From Falsochrobactrum shanghaiense (GTDB lineage Bacteria; Pseudomonadota; Alphaproteobacteria; Rhizobiales; Rhizobiaceae), in contig NZ_QGDB01000004.1 of NCBI RefSeq assembly GCF_003149535.1, forward strand, positions 250,501 to 314,500: a stretch of DNA of 64,000 nt, given 5' to 3'. Of the stretch, positions 26,135 to 36,147 are shown piece by piece (position 1 is the stretch's first letter; each line of letters begins with the position of its first letter). The position numbers and the translations under genes were made by a program. The notes beneath the pieces are model-generated. The model had not been told where the DNA came from and searched no databases. It saw only the letters and a program-made list of their open reading frames with translations.

Positions 26135-27020
26135 AATTTGCGGCGACGAATCCAGATATTTTTGCGTGGCGTATCCGGTCTATTTGCCTCGCCATTGACG
26201 CTGGGCGCGAGGTAGAATCAATCTGGTCTTTCCCCGAAGGCTGACAGATAGGTCAGATATTCCGTTTCCGAAACGATATGACCAAAACGCCGCCCTGATG
26301 AGAGGCGATGGATTGTTTGCGCGGCATTCTTTCAGATAAGAGCGTTCGCTTTCAGATAAGGGCGTTGGATATACCGCGCACTTCCCGTTGCAGGCAGTTG
26401 CATCCTTGCGTTCAATATTGCCGAAGCCTGGTGTGATTGAGCGGGGAGGGGTCGGCATATGCATCACTTTATAGGCGCAGCTTTTAAGGTCGCTATGGCA
26501 TATGAGGGTTCTCGGTATGGCCTTTAGCAAAGAGGGTGGACTTTTTTAACCAAATCATCCTATATTGGCTCACGCAGCCTTCTAAGAGGGCGGTCGTGAT
26601 TTCGAGAGAGCGCAGAAGCCGAATTTGGCAATTAAAGACCGTCGCTCCAACAAAACAAAATCACCAGATAGCTTTCGCCAAGCAAAATAACGCAATTATT
26701 TTCAGGTCTATAGATGATCAGCTTAATTAGCTGGAAAGCCTATGGATCGTAACCGGGGCAAATCGGTTGGCACTGCCTTCAAAGCAGGCACTTTGATGCT
26801 GTTTTGTCGGTCAAGCCCTTGGGGGCGGCGGGTAATGGCGTGGACCAGGTGCAGAGACGTTGCCGGTTCGTTTCGGTGCAGGCTTTTCTAATGTAATGCG
26901 AGCGGGGGGCATCGCGTCGGTTCGCGAAGTACCTTGTTGCAAATCAGGCGAACAGACCCGCTTGCTGCAGGCTCAGCGGCAGATAGACACCAGGGAGAAA
27001 GAGGATAGAAGGCTAGGTTG
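26135..27020. other. Non-coding region between repA and the IS66 element
   Basis: About 890 bases without a recognisable gene. A 40-bp tandem repeat sits at 26329-26368. Open frames here lack convincing starts or coding bias. The right part probably includes the undefined end of the IS66 element. Base composition is mixed, with an AT-rich centre (26600-26730). Confidence 0.5.
26329..26368. repeat. Two tandem 20-bp repeats near the origin
   Basis: CTTTCAGATAAGAGCGTTCG is followed directly by CTTTCAGATAAGGGCGTTGG (18 of 20 identical). Location beside repABC suggests an iteron-like or protein-binding role, but two units are too few to be sure. Confidence 0.4.
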
Positions 27021-27022
27021 GC

Positions 27023-28690
27023 TCAGGCTTTCGCCAGCACCAGTGCAGCCAGCGGCGGGACAGCTTTGTCGGCAATGCCCAGCCGGTCACCCAGAAAGTG
27101 GTAGAAGGAAACGCCAAGCTTCCGGCAGGTTTTGAGCAAGCCCAGCATGGTGTCACGTGCCATGCGGCCATCCCGGCTCATCGTGCCGCCGGAGATCTTG
27201 CGCTTGGTGACGAAAGTGCGCAGATCGTTCTCCGACGCGTTGGTGTGCAGCGGCGTTTCCGGTCGTTCCAGCACTTTAAGCAACTCGTGCTTGCGCCGGT
27301 AGAGGCGTGCCAGAAGCCGATCCAGTTCATTATAGCCGGTGCGTATGGCAAAGATGCGATCGAAACGTTTGTGGAATGCGGCAATGCTGCCAGGCGAGGG
27401 CTTTTGCGGGAACGCCTTCAAAGCCTTGTAAAACCGCCAGATCAGATCGCGCATCGTCTCCACCCAACGAGCTTGCCTGGGTGTGGCGGGCATCAGCTTT
27501 TGCAATAAACGCTCGGCATGAACCCAGCAAAGCGCGTGATTGCCAACCCGGAACTGGCCGGCATCGTCGGAGACAATGACCGTATTGCCCAGCAAACCAT
27601 GGTGACGGATCGAGCCCCATATGCCAGCTTCCCCCAGCATGCGGATCAGCGGTTTGTCAAAGACATCGATCTTTCGGCCCACCAGGTGCTTGAGGAACTG
27701 CGACTGATTGGAGAACAACTGCAGCTCAAGCGTTTTAAGCCTGGCCACAAGAGCAGGGTCAGCCTTGCGGCTTTGCAGATACTCAAAAGCGGCATCGTTT
27801 AGCACATAATCCCGGTAACTGCCGCGCAGCAGCGACAGGAAGTTCAGCCGCGACTTTGTCGATGTGGTGCGGAAGGCGGTAAAATGTTCGCCGCCGATCT
27901 GCGTCGTATAGCCATTGCCATGGGCATGGCTGGCGCCGGTATCATCAACCGTCACATAAGGTGCTGACACCAGACCAGCATGCAGCACGGCTGCATCTTC
28001 AGCGATAAAGCCATCCAGGTTCATGGTCAGCAGACGAACAATCTGTCGTTTCGAGATATCCACGCCGATATCGTTCAACAGCGTCGATAGTCGTTCCATC
28101 GTCACCTGGCCCTGTGCGTGCAGCATTAAACAGAGCCGCCGCAAATTGGGGCCGTAGCTACCGACAATGCCTGCGGGTAGGGGCGCAAGAACGGTCTTGC
28201 CCACAGGTGTTACCCAGCACACGCGCCGGTAATGAATAACCTCAGTGCGCAAAACCACATCCCTCACGTAACAGCTTTTGTAGCCCTTGAAGCGTGATCC
28301 AGCCGGAGCATCGGCATTAAGAACAACATCACGTTCAACGCGTTTGACATCCAGTTTTGCTCCACGAGGTTTCTTCTTGCTTGCCTGCTTATCCTGAGCC
28401 TTCGCGTCGGTTGCTTTGTCCATGCCCGATGGTTTGAAAGGTGGCCGCGGCGGCAGGTTTTTCAGCCGCGCAATTTCATTGCGAAGGAGTTGGTTCTCAA
28501 CTTTAAGCTGGGTGTTTTCCAGACGAAGCTCGGCATTCTCCTTACGGAGTGCTGCATTCTCAGCTTCCAGCTTCTCAAGGCGAACTTCTGCAAATTCTGC
28601 TTTCTCAACCAGACCTGTGACCAGACTGCGCAACGCATTTAGTGAAAGCGTGTCAGCATGCTTGGGCGAGGGAAGCGTTCTCTTCGGCAT
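27023..28690 (-). mobile_element. IS66-family element with full-length TnpC-like transposase
   Basis: The transposase is 555 residues and intact. It has an N-terminal leucine-zipper-like coiled coil (about 20-80), a Lys-rich linker, and a catalytic domain with VTVDDTGASHAHGNG near 250, VSDDAGQFRVGNH near 375 and the C-terminal NASENDLRTFVTKRKISGG region near 485 that carries the catalytic Glu. Canonical IS66 elements also encode TnpA and TnpB; neither was seen, so this looks like the single-gene IS66 subgroup. Terminal inverted repeats were not resolved; coordinates are those of the gene. The element may still be active. Confidence 0.9.
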
Positions 28691-28829
28691 CTCAACACAG
28701 AATCATGATTTGCCAAAATCAGGAATCCCATATCCATGAAATATCGATGCGAAACTCGCAATATGCACAGTGTTTAATATTTCTGACTTCGACGCAAAAC
28801 AAAAAACGCCAACAAATATGCCCCGATTG

Positions 28830-29116
28830 CGGGTATCGGGTATCGGGTAACCGGGTGAACCGGAACCGACCGCTGCGCGTCAGTGCACCCTTATCGACCA
28901 GATCTTGCAGATCGCTGGTGGCCGTAGCGCGCGAGGTTTTTGTAATGGCCAGATAATTGTCGGCGCTCAAGCCGCCGACAAAGCCTTCGGGCCCGGCTTC
29001 AAACAACCGTGCTACGACTTTTTCCTGGCGTGGATTGAGGACACCGCGAAACCGATCATAAAAATGCGCTTTAGCGATATAGAAGCCAACGCGATCCAGT
29101 GTTACCTGTTGTGCCG
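28830..29116 (-). pseudogene. Fic-family protein, C-terminal remnant
   Basis: The minus-strand frame reads FYIAKAHFYDRFRGVLN, then LSADNYLAITKTSRATATSD and LVDKGALTRSGRFR. This matches the C-terminal winged-helix part that follows the Fic domain in many Fic-family AMPylators. The catalytic HxFx(D/E)GNGR part is absent, cut off by the IS6-type remnant at 29126. The other end runs into a short tandem repeat (GGGTATC units at 28834-28860). Not functional. Confidence 0.7.
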
Positions 29117-29125
29117 GAGGCGTCG

Positions 29126-29888
29126 CCTTAATCTGGGACCGGACGCACTTCTCTCCGCAGGCCGTCTTTCATGCACTGATCGACATGGCGATGTCTTGCC
29201 ATGTTGCGATAACGTGGGAGCGAAGTTTTCGATGATCTGCGGCGAAGAGATGTTTGAGGTGAAGAAGGAAGAGATTGGCGATCTGGCCATGGACTGAGAC
29301 GAAACGCTGGCATTGCCGGGCCGATTTGAAGCGCATCATACGCCGTTCCCGTCGTTGCACGGGAAGATGTGAATTCTCTGCCCGATTGTTGATGCCCTTG
29401 TGAGATCAGCGCTCGACACCCGGCATCAGTTCCGCCTTCGCTACAGCGTAGGACCGCAGCTTGTCGGTGACCATGACCCGTGGGGCGATGCTTTGGCCTT
29501 TGAGTATCTCGCGCAGCAGCCGGAGAGCAGCTTTGCTGTTTCTGCGGGTTTGTAGAAGCGCATCAAGAACGTAGCCATTGGCATCAGCGGCGCGCCAGAG
29601 CCAGTATTTCTTTCCCTTGATCGACACCACCATTTCATCAAACTGCCATTTGTCAGCAAAGTGGCCCCGCGAGCGCCGACGAAGTTGGCGGGCGAATTCA
29701 AGGCCAAACTTTGCAGCCCATTCCGAGACGGTCTGGAACGAAACCTCAATACCGTGCTCGGCAAGCAGATCTTCAACGTTGCGAAAGCTGAGCGGAAACC
29801 GGTAATAGAGCCAGACCGCATAGGCGATAATCTCGGCGGGAAAGCGGTGGCGTCGAAAATGAGCAAGATGGGGTTCGGTCATAGCCAT
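29126..29888 (-). pseudogene. IS6-family transposase, interrupted by a stop codon
   Basis: Two halves in the same frame: 29406-29888 encodes the N-terminal 160 residues (HFRRHRFPAEIIAYAVWLYY, then FDEMVVSIKGKKYWLWRA), and 29169-29405 encodes SHKGINNRAENSH onward to the end. They are separated only by a TGA where the second copy (54747-55180) has CGA. The DDE residues are therefore split by a nonsense mutation. The family is IS6/IS26-like. Intact ends were not found. Confidence 0.85.
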
Positions 29889-29982
29889 CGAATATCAAAT
29901 CGTTCCAGACTATTCCGTTAACACGCCGCCACCATGCCGACTGAATGACGTTCGCGATCAGGTTAAAGTAACGGTGCCCGCC

Positions 29983-30008
29983 AGTGAGGGCGAAAGTTCG
30001 CCCTCACT
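29983..30008. repeat. Perfect 11-bp hairpin
   Basis: AGTGAGGGCGA / TCGCCCTCACT around an AAGT loop, without a T run. It lies between the IS6 remnant and the resolvase remnant; origin unknown. Confidence 0.5.
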
Positions 30009-30026
30009 AAAGCGCAGCTGCGTCTG

Positions 30027-30170
30027 GCCTAGGCATCAATGGCTCAGCGCGACTCTTCTGGTTCCGAACTGTGCAAGGAACTGAAGATCGAGCGCATTAC
30101 CCGCTATCGCTACGCTGGCCCGAAAGGCTAACTCAGGGACTATGGAAAGCGCGTGCTCGGCTTGGCATAG
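30027..30170 (+). pseudogene. Serine recombinase (resolvase/invertase) C-terminal remnant
   Basis: Reads AQRDSSGSELCKELKIERIT, then RYRYAGPKG, a stop, and LRDYGKRVLGLA. This is the C-terminal helix-turn-helix of Tn3-type resolvases or invertases. An in-frame TAA breaks it, and the catalytic domain is missing. Confidence 0.6.
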
Positions 30171-30349
30171 GATTTCGCCCCCTCCCGCAAATAACCCGCA
30201 TTTTTTCTTTTAGATAAATATGGTTAACCCGCTATAAATGGCCGCAGATATTTGGTAATGATTCGGCGAGCATGGATTGTAATGGCACAGGCCGCTCCGG
30301 CGCGAGACGATCCAATCCAGATATGCCATGACAAATTATGGGGCGGTAA

Positions 30350-31459
30350 TTGAAAGTCTGGTATCTCTCTGGAGCGTTGTTTCTGTGTCTGGCGCTGGCT
30401 TCTTGTGCAACGGGTGACCCTGTCAGTCTGGCCAGCGGGAAACAGCAGGTCAGTGTGGCGGAGGCCTTTATCCTTCCGGGAGACCGCCCCGTATCCGGCG
30501 TCGTTCAGGAGCGGGCTTCGAATGCTATAATTCAAAAGGTTATCCTCGGCGCCCATTCCCGCGTAGCCGGGGAAAGCTATCTCAAATCTGTTTTCTTCGG
30601 TCCTGTCAATTCTGTAGGCGCCACCGAAAAAACGGTTTCATATCAGCTACTTGACGAAGCCAGAATCGCGCGCGAACTCCGCGCGGAGCTGCCCGGAGTC
30701 AGGATGACCCGTTCCCCGTTCTATGTTCAGAATAATTACGGGCCCTTCGGCTACGCGACCGGTACCAGCGCGGCTGGCGATACCTGCCTATATGCATGGC
30801 AGCAAATCCGCTCCCCGGCATATAACCAGAATCTTTTCCAGAACCTTGGGCGGATAGATGTCCGGCTGCGTATCTGTGAAAATGGAGCGCGTCCGGAAGC
30901 GCTGCTTTCCACCATGTATAATTATACCATCAATGCGACTATTTCGGGCGCTGGGTGGAATCCTTTTGGTGAACCCGCTGGTCCTTCGGCCGATCTGGGG
31001 CGTCTTGGCCGGCCGATCTACGCTCCGGCGGTGAGCGATCCTTATGTGGCTAATTATCCAGACGATAACAGCCCCCCGACGAGAAAACGAACGGCTGCGC
31101 CGTCCTCCAGTGCAGCCGCTGCGGCACCCAAACCGGCGGCAGGTTCTCCCGTTGCTAAAACCCGGACGGACAATGCTGTTTATCCGGCAAATGCTGCCGA
31201 AGCATTTCCGCAAGCTCCGATCGTTCCGTTGCCGCAGCAGGTAAATCCGGCGCACCCTTTAGCGTCCGTCCCCTCATCTGCCGCGCACAATGCATCATTG
31301 AACCAGTCTGCGCCAGCGGCGGCACCAATGGTGCCTTTTCCGGCCGCAGCATCTTTGAAAGAAAGCGAGGCCACTGTCGTCGTGCCTTCTCCCTGTAACG
31401 TCGTAGAAGGCCTCCGGTCTTCCGATCGTAGCGAAACGATGAAGGCAGCCTGCCCATGA
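30350..31459 (+). CDS. bcsN: Cellulose biosynthesis protein BcsN (lipoprotein)
   Basis: 369 residues. A type II signal ends in a lipobox LALASC with Cys19, so a lipoprotein is expected. The middle contains LARE-type Arg/Glu-rich segments and a YAWQQIRSP region; the C-terminal third (about 240-369) is low-complexity Pro/Ala/Ser. BcsN is found at the head of bcs operons in Rhizobiales; its exact function is unknown. The start is TTG at 30350 after GGGGCGG. It is followed 45 bases later by bcsA, so it is the first gene of the cellulose operon. Confidence 0.8.
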   Translation: MKVWYLSGALFLCLALASCATGDPVSLASGKQQVSVAEAFILPGDRPVSGVVQERASNAIIQKVILGAHSRVAGESYLKSVFFGPVNSVGATEKTVSYQLLDEARIARELRAELPGVRMTRSPFYVQNNYGPFGYATGTSAAGDTCLYAWQQIRSPAYNQNLFQNLGRIDVRLRICENGARPEALLSTMYNYTINATISGAGWNPFGEPAGPSADLGRLGRPIYAPAVSDPYVANYPDDNSPPTRKRTAAPSSSAAAAAPKPAAGSPVAKTRTDNAVYPANAAEAFPQAPIVPLPQQVNPAHPLASVPSSAAHNASLNQSAPAAAPMVPFPAAASLKESEATVVVPSPCNVVEGLRSSDRSETMKAACP

Positions 31460-31504
31460 GAAGAGAAGGAACCATGCGGTTGCGCATATTGATGGATCAG
31501 ACAG

Positions 31505-33733
31505 ATGGCTAGGCTTGGGGTTTTCGTCTGCTGGCTTCTCTCTGCGGCATGTGTGCTTCTGGTCACCTTCATGCCGATCAGCCTGTCCACGCAACTCATT
31601 TTGGGCGTGAGCCTTCTCGTCCTCGTTGCCGTACTCAAGCATTTTCGTGTCGGCGGAAAATGGCGTCTCGTCGTATTGGCGCTCGGCACTGCAATCGTGC
31701 TGCGTTATGTCTACTGGCGCACGTCCCAGACGCTTCCCCCCATCAATCAGCTACATAACTTCATTCCCGGCATCATGCTTTATCTCGCTGAAATCTACAG
31801 CGTGATGATGCTGGCGCTGTCCATGTTCGTGGTTTCTTTTCCACGCACTTCGCCTCCCGCCGTCGCCTTATCCCCTGATGACATGCCTACGGTCGATGTC
31901 TTCATTCCCACCTATAATGAAGACAAGGAATTGCTTGCCAATACGCTTGCTGCTGCCGTCAACATGGATTATCCGACGGATAAGCTGAATATCTGGCTGC
32001 TGGATGACGGCGGCACCGACCAGAAATGCGATTCCGCCAATCTGCTGGAAAGCAAAAAAGCGATTGCTCGCCGCAAGGAACTGCAAGCCCTATGCGCTGA
32101 TTTCGGGGTACATTATCTCACGCGCGCGCGCAATGAACGCGCCAAGGCAGGCAATCTGAACAATGGCCTTGCGCATTCCACGGGACAGCTCGTTGCTGTT
32201 TTCGATGCGGACCATGCGCCCGCCCGCAATTTTTTGACCGAAACGGTTGGTTATTTCAACGAGAACAGCAAACTGTTTCTGGTCCAGACGCCGCATTTCT
32301 TCATCAATCCCGATCCCGTGGAGCGCAATCTGCGCACCTTCAATCTGATGCCCAGCGAGAACGAAATGTTCTACAGCATGATTCAGCGCGGGCTGGACAA
32401 GTGGAATGCGGCTTTCTTCTGCGGCTCTGCTGCGCTGCTTCGACGCGAAGCGCTGCTTGTAACGGATGGCTTCAGCGGCGTCAGCATTACCGAAGACTGC
32501 GAAACCGCCGTCAATCTACATGCGCGCGGATGGGACAGTCTTTATATTGACCGTCCACTGATCGCCGGGCTGCAACCCACGACATTTGCGAGTTTCATCG
32601 GACAACGCAGCCGCTGGGCACAGGGCATGATGCAAATTCTGCGCTTCCGTTTTCCGCCGCTGCTTCCCGGCCTCTCGCTGCCGCAGCGGCTTTGCTATAT
32701 GTCGTCCACCCTTTTCTGGCTCTTTCCCTTCGCGCGTATGACCTTCCTTATCGCGCCACTGTTTTATCTGTTTTTCGATCTTCAGATATTTGTCGCTTCC
32801 GGCGGCGAGTTCATGGCCTATACCTTGATTTATCTATGCGTAAATCTGATGCTGCAAAACTATCTTTATGGCAATTATCGCTGGCCGTGGATTTCCGAAC
32901 TGTATGAATATGTGCAGTCAGTGCATCTGCTGCCTGCGATCATTTCGGTGATCGCCAACCCGCGCAAGCCGACTTTCAATGTCACCGCCAAGGACGAAAG
33001 CATTCTGGTCAGCCGCCTGTCCGAGATTGCCCGGCCATTCTTCATAATATTCTTCCTGCTGATTATTGCCCTCATCGTTGCCGGTTACCGTATTTATACC
33101 GAACCCTATAAGATAGACGTGCTGCTTGTGGTGAGCGGCTGGACACTTCTCAATCTCGTGCTTGCCGGCTGCGCGCTCGGCGTCGTCTCGGAACGCGGAG
33201 AAAAATCCTCCAGCGTCCGCGTGAAAGTGACCCGCCGCTGCGAGGTGAAGGTCGGCGAGGAATGGGGCCAGTCGACGATCGATGACGTTTCCGCAAATGG
33301 AATGCGGATCACGATCTATGCGAACGATATTTCTGCTCCCACGGTCGGCAGCGGGATTTTTGTCCGATTTATCACCCATTCCGGTCAGGAAAGCGGTGAG
33401 TTACCTGTTGAAGTGCGCAATATCGAGCGGGATGGCGATCTCATTTCGTTCGGCTGTCTCTACAAGCCGAAAAATGCCGGACACCAACGGCTGATCGCGG
33501 ACCTCAATTTTGCAAATTCAGCCCGCTGGAGTGAAATCCAGAAAAAGCGCCGCACCGATCCCGGCGTCATTCGCGCGACTTTATGGTTCCTGGGCCTGTC
33601 GTTTTATCAGACTGGCAGAGGACTGTCCTATTTCTTCGGCCTGACGAAGACGGTGGACAGGCTTTCCGAGGCTCCGGGTAAATCCGCCGTGCCGGGTGAG
33701 GCCCAAATCGTCAAGGAAGGAAGCGAGGCATGA
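31505..33733 (+). CDS. bcsA: Cellulose synthase catalytic subunit BcsA
   Basis: 742 residues. A processive GT2 glycosyltransferase of the inner membrane that polymerises UDP-glucose. Membrane helices lie at the N-terminus (about 5-110). The catalytic core shows DVFIPTYNED near residue 131, LLDDGG near 161, DADHAP near 236, TEDCETAVN near 331 and QRSRWAQG near 367 (the D,D,D,QxxRW set). C-terminal helices follow, then a PilZ domain (about 570-670) with RVKVTRR and DDVSANGMRI, the c-di-GMP-binding motifs. The stop overlaps bcsB (ATGA). All key motifs are intact. Confidence 0.96.
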   Translation: MARLGVFVCWLLSAACVLLVTFMPISLSTQLILGVSLLVLVAVLKHFRVGGKWRLVVLALGTAIVLRYVYWRTSQTLPPINQLHNFIPGIMLYLAEIYSVMMLALSMFVVSFPRTSPPAVALSPDDMPTVDVFIPTYNEDKELLANTLAAAVNMDYPTDKLNIWLLDDGGTDQKCDSANLLESKKAIARRKELQALCADFGVHYLTRARNERAKAGNLNNGLAHSTGQLVAVFDADHAPARNFLTETVGYFNENSKLFLVQTPHFFINPDPVERNLRTFNLMPSENEMFYSMIQRGLDKWNAAFFCGSAALLRREALLVTDGFSGVSITEDCETAVNLHARGWDSLYIDRPLIAGLQPTTFASFIGQRSRWAQGMMQILRFRFPPLLPGLSLPQRLCYMSSTLFWLFPFARMTFLIAPLFYLFFDLQIFVASGGEFMAYTLIYLCVNLMLQNYLYGNYRWPWISELYEYVQSVHLLPAIISVIANPRKPTFNVTAKDESILVSRLSEIARPFFIIFFLLIIALIVAGYRIYTEPYKIDVLLVVSGWTLLNLVLAGCALGVVSERGEKSSSVRVKVTRRCEVKVGEEWGQSTIDDVSANGMRITIYANDISAPTVGSGIFVRFITHSGQESGELPVEVRNIERDGDLISFGCLYKPKNAGHQRLIADLNFANSARWSEIQKKRRTDPGVIRATLWFLGLSFYQTGRGLSYFFGLTKTVDRLSEAPGKSAVPGEAQIVKEGSEA

Positions 33734-36147
33734 TCAGCCCTGCACAAAAACGCTTCCGTTCCGGCCTTCTTGCAGCCTGTATCTGCGCGCTCCATCCGTT
33801 CTCCCCCGCTTTTGCGCAAAGCGGGTCATCTTCGGCTGCTCCTTTCGATATGTCTCCCGAAGGGGGCGCGGTAACAGCACCGGCGGCTCCGCGTCCTTCA
33901 ATAAGCATTCCTGCTATCGAAGGAGGAGGCACAACAGCGTCCAGCAATAATATCCGGCCCTGGCGGCGTTATATTATTCCTTTCGACCTTCTAACCCTGC
34001 AAGGCGAAGCAGACCGCCATAGCTGGACTATCAACCTGACCGCAGAGGAAGCCAGCGCCCCGGCCCAGCTTAATCTTGGCTATCAGAGCGCCATACTTGT
34101 TGCGCCGGAAACGTCGAGCTTCACAGTCAGCCTGAATAATGTCGAACTGGTCAAGCAAGCGATCAGGGCGACAGGTGATCTGGGGGAATTACATATAGAT
34201 GTGCCGCAAGGGCTTCTCAGAAGCGGCGCCAATACACTCACCATCAGCGTCCAGCAACGCCACCGTACGGATTGCACGATTGAATCCACTTACGAACTCT
34301 GGACGAATATCGATCCTGCGAAATCCTATCTCACTTTTGACCTGCCTTCAGGCGCTTCCATCAGGAAGCATGGATTCCTGACGAAGGAGGATATTCAGGC
34401 AATTGGCGTCAATGAAAAAGGAAGCACGCATTTCAATCTGGTCGCGCCGGGAGCGGGAAGTGGCGACAGCGGTATCAGCCTGCTGAAATTATCGCAGGCT
34501 CTGGCGCTGATGAGCAACATGCCCAACCAGATCTTTGCCATCGAGAAGACGCTGCATCCGACCCTGATCCATCAGGACGGTGTGCGTTCGGGTGAATTGA
34601 CGGTTCTGATCGGTACGGATACGCAACTGGCAAGCGCCTTCAACGATTTACGTATTGCCCCGAGCGAAGCGGATGCCGGTCCGATCCGATTTGTTTCCAA
34701 TCAGGAAACCGGTGAGCGGTTTCTGCTGATCGGCGGCATAAACGCAAGGGAAGTCGAGCAGAATATCCAGCGTCTGGTTGCGCAGGTCGAAGGGGCTGAC
34801 GATGGGCAGCGCACGACCATCCATACGCGTAACTGGCAATTGCCGAATGCGAAAATACTCTATGACGCCACTTCGCTGCCATTTGCGGAATTAGGCGTCA
34901 ATACGCAGCAATTTAGCGGAAGACGGCTGCGCGAACAGTTTACCATCGGCATTCCAGCGGATTTCTATGCCGAAGCCTATGGCTCGGCGACCATTCTGCT
35001 GGACGCGGCCTATTCCCCCGAAGTCCTGCCCGGCAGCCATATCGATATTTATGTCAATGGCGATATTGCCACCACGGTGCCGATCACCAATGAGGGCGGC
35101 GGCGTGATGAAGCAATTGCCGATCAAGGTTACGATGAACCATTTCCGGCCCGGCCTCAACACGATTTCGCTTGAAGCTGTTTTGATGACGGATGCCGACA
35201 AGAGCTGTATCGTCGGGGGCATATCCTCGAACACGCCGCGCTTCGCGCTGTTTGACACGTCGAAATTCGTGATGCCGTCCTTTGCACGACTGGATCAGGC
35301 GCCCGATCTCTCCGCCACGGCGGGAATGGGTTATCCCTACGCCACATCAGCGAATGAAACCACTGTTTTTGCCGATATGAATGACACCAACGTGCTTTCG
35401 GCTGCTGCAAATGTCATAGCCCGGCTGGCGGTTTCCTCCGGGCACCCGCTGAAATTGAAGTCCGGCGATACGCGCGATGATCTGCGCAACGGCCATGCGC
35501 TGTTCATCGACGCGATTTCTCACATGGACCCCGCAATTCTTACCCAGGCAGGCATCGATCCGCAATCACGCAGCACCTGGAGCGGCGACGATGTGGACGA
35601 TAATGTCGAGCGCAATCACAGTTACACGCTCAATGACTGGCAGGCGCAATTCCAGACCGGCTGGTATGCCCGCCTGCAGGGTTTCTTTCAAAGAATGGGC
35701 GAGACTTTCAATCTGTCGGGGTCCGGTTTCATCCTGTCGCCCGACAGCGATAGTCCCTTCAATCCACCTTTGGCCACGTCCCTTGTTACCGCTCAGGGAA
35801 TGGACCCGGACAAGGAACGTGTCTGGACGGTCGTGACTGCAAAAGATACCGTTGGTTTACGAAAATCCGTGGAAATGCTGGTCCGGGAGGCCAATTGGGG
35901 GCGGCTGGACGGACGCCTGAGCGCCTTTGATGACAATGCGCAGGCGGCGGAAGTCGTTCCGGCGACAAAGATCACCTATATGGCCCTGCACTCCCTTTCA
36001 TTTGAGAATTTGCGGCTTGTTGCAACCAACTGGTTTTCTAAAAATGGCCTGTTCTATGTGATCGCCGTGGTGATTGCCCTTGTTCTGCTGGAGCTTTCCA
36101 CTTCGGCCCTGCTTGCTCATTCCGGGAGACGAGAGGGTGAGGAATGA
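33730..36147 (+). CDS. bcsB: Cellulose synthase regulatory subunit BcsB
   Basis: 805 residues. A signal peptide (ending near PAFAQ, residue 30) is followed by a large periplasmic region of carbohydrate-binding and flavodoxin-like domains. One C-terminal membrane helix (about 770-790, FYVIAVVIALVLLELS) docks it to BcsA. BcsB guides the nascent glucan through the periplasm and is required for BcsA activity. Its ATG overlaps the bcsA stop and its stop overlaps bcsZ, so the three are translationally coupled. Confidence 0.95.
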   Translation: MISPAQKRFRSGLLAACICALHPFSPAFAQSGSSSAAPFDMSPEGGAVTAPAAPRPSISIPAIEGGGTTASSNNIRPWRRYIIPFDLLTLQGEADRHSWTINLTAEEASAPAQLNLGYQSAILVAPETSSFTVSLNNVELVKQAIRATGDLGELHIDVPQGLLRSGANTLTISVQQRHRTDCTIESTYELWTNIDPAKSYLTFDLPSGASIRKHGFLTKEDIQAIGVNEKGSTHFNLVAPGAGSGDSGISLLKLSQALALMSNMPNQIFAIEKTLHPTLIHQDGVRSGELTVLIGTDTQLASAFNDLRIAPSEADAGPIRFVSNQETGERFLLIGGINAREVEQNIQRLVAQVEGADDGQRTTIHTRNWQLPNAKILYDATSLPFAELGVNTQQFSGRRLREQFTIGIPADFYAEAYGSATILLDAAYSPEVLPGSHIDIYVNGDIATTVPITNEGGGVMKQLPIKVTMNHFRPGLNTISLEAVLMTDADKSCIVGGISSNTPRFALFDTSKFVMPSFARLDQAPDLSATAGMGYPYATSANETTVFADMNDTNVLSAAANVIARLAVSSGHPLKLKSGDTRDDLRNGHALFIDAISHMDPAILTQAGIDPQSRSTWSGDDVDDNVERNHSYTLNDWQAQFQTGWYARLQGFFQRMGETFNLSGSGFILSPDSDSPFNPPLATSLVTAQGMDPDKERVWTVVTAKDTVGLRKSVEMLVREANWGRLDGRLSAFDDNAQAAEVVPATKITYMALHSLSFENLRLVATNWFSKNGLFYVIAVVIALVLLELSTSALLAHSGRREGEE

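Noticed and set aside
26180..26530. 116-codon minus-strand frame upstream of repA
   Set aside because: No recognisable domain, poor start context, and it runs through the tandem 20-bp repeats.
30232..30305. Possible promoter elements (TATAAA, TGGCAC) upstream of bcsN
   Set aside because: Neither a good -35 partner nor a proper RpoN -12 element could be found, so no promoter is claimed.
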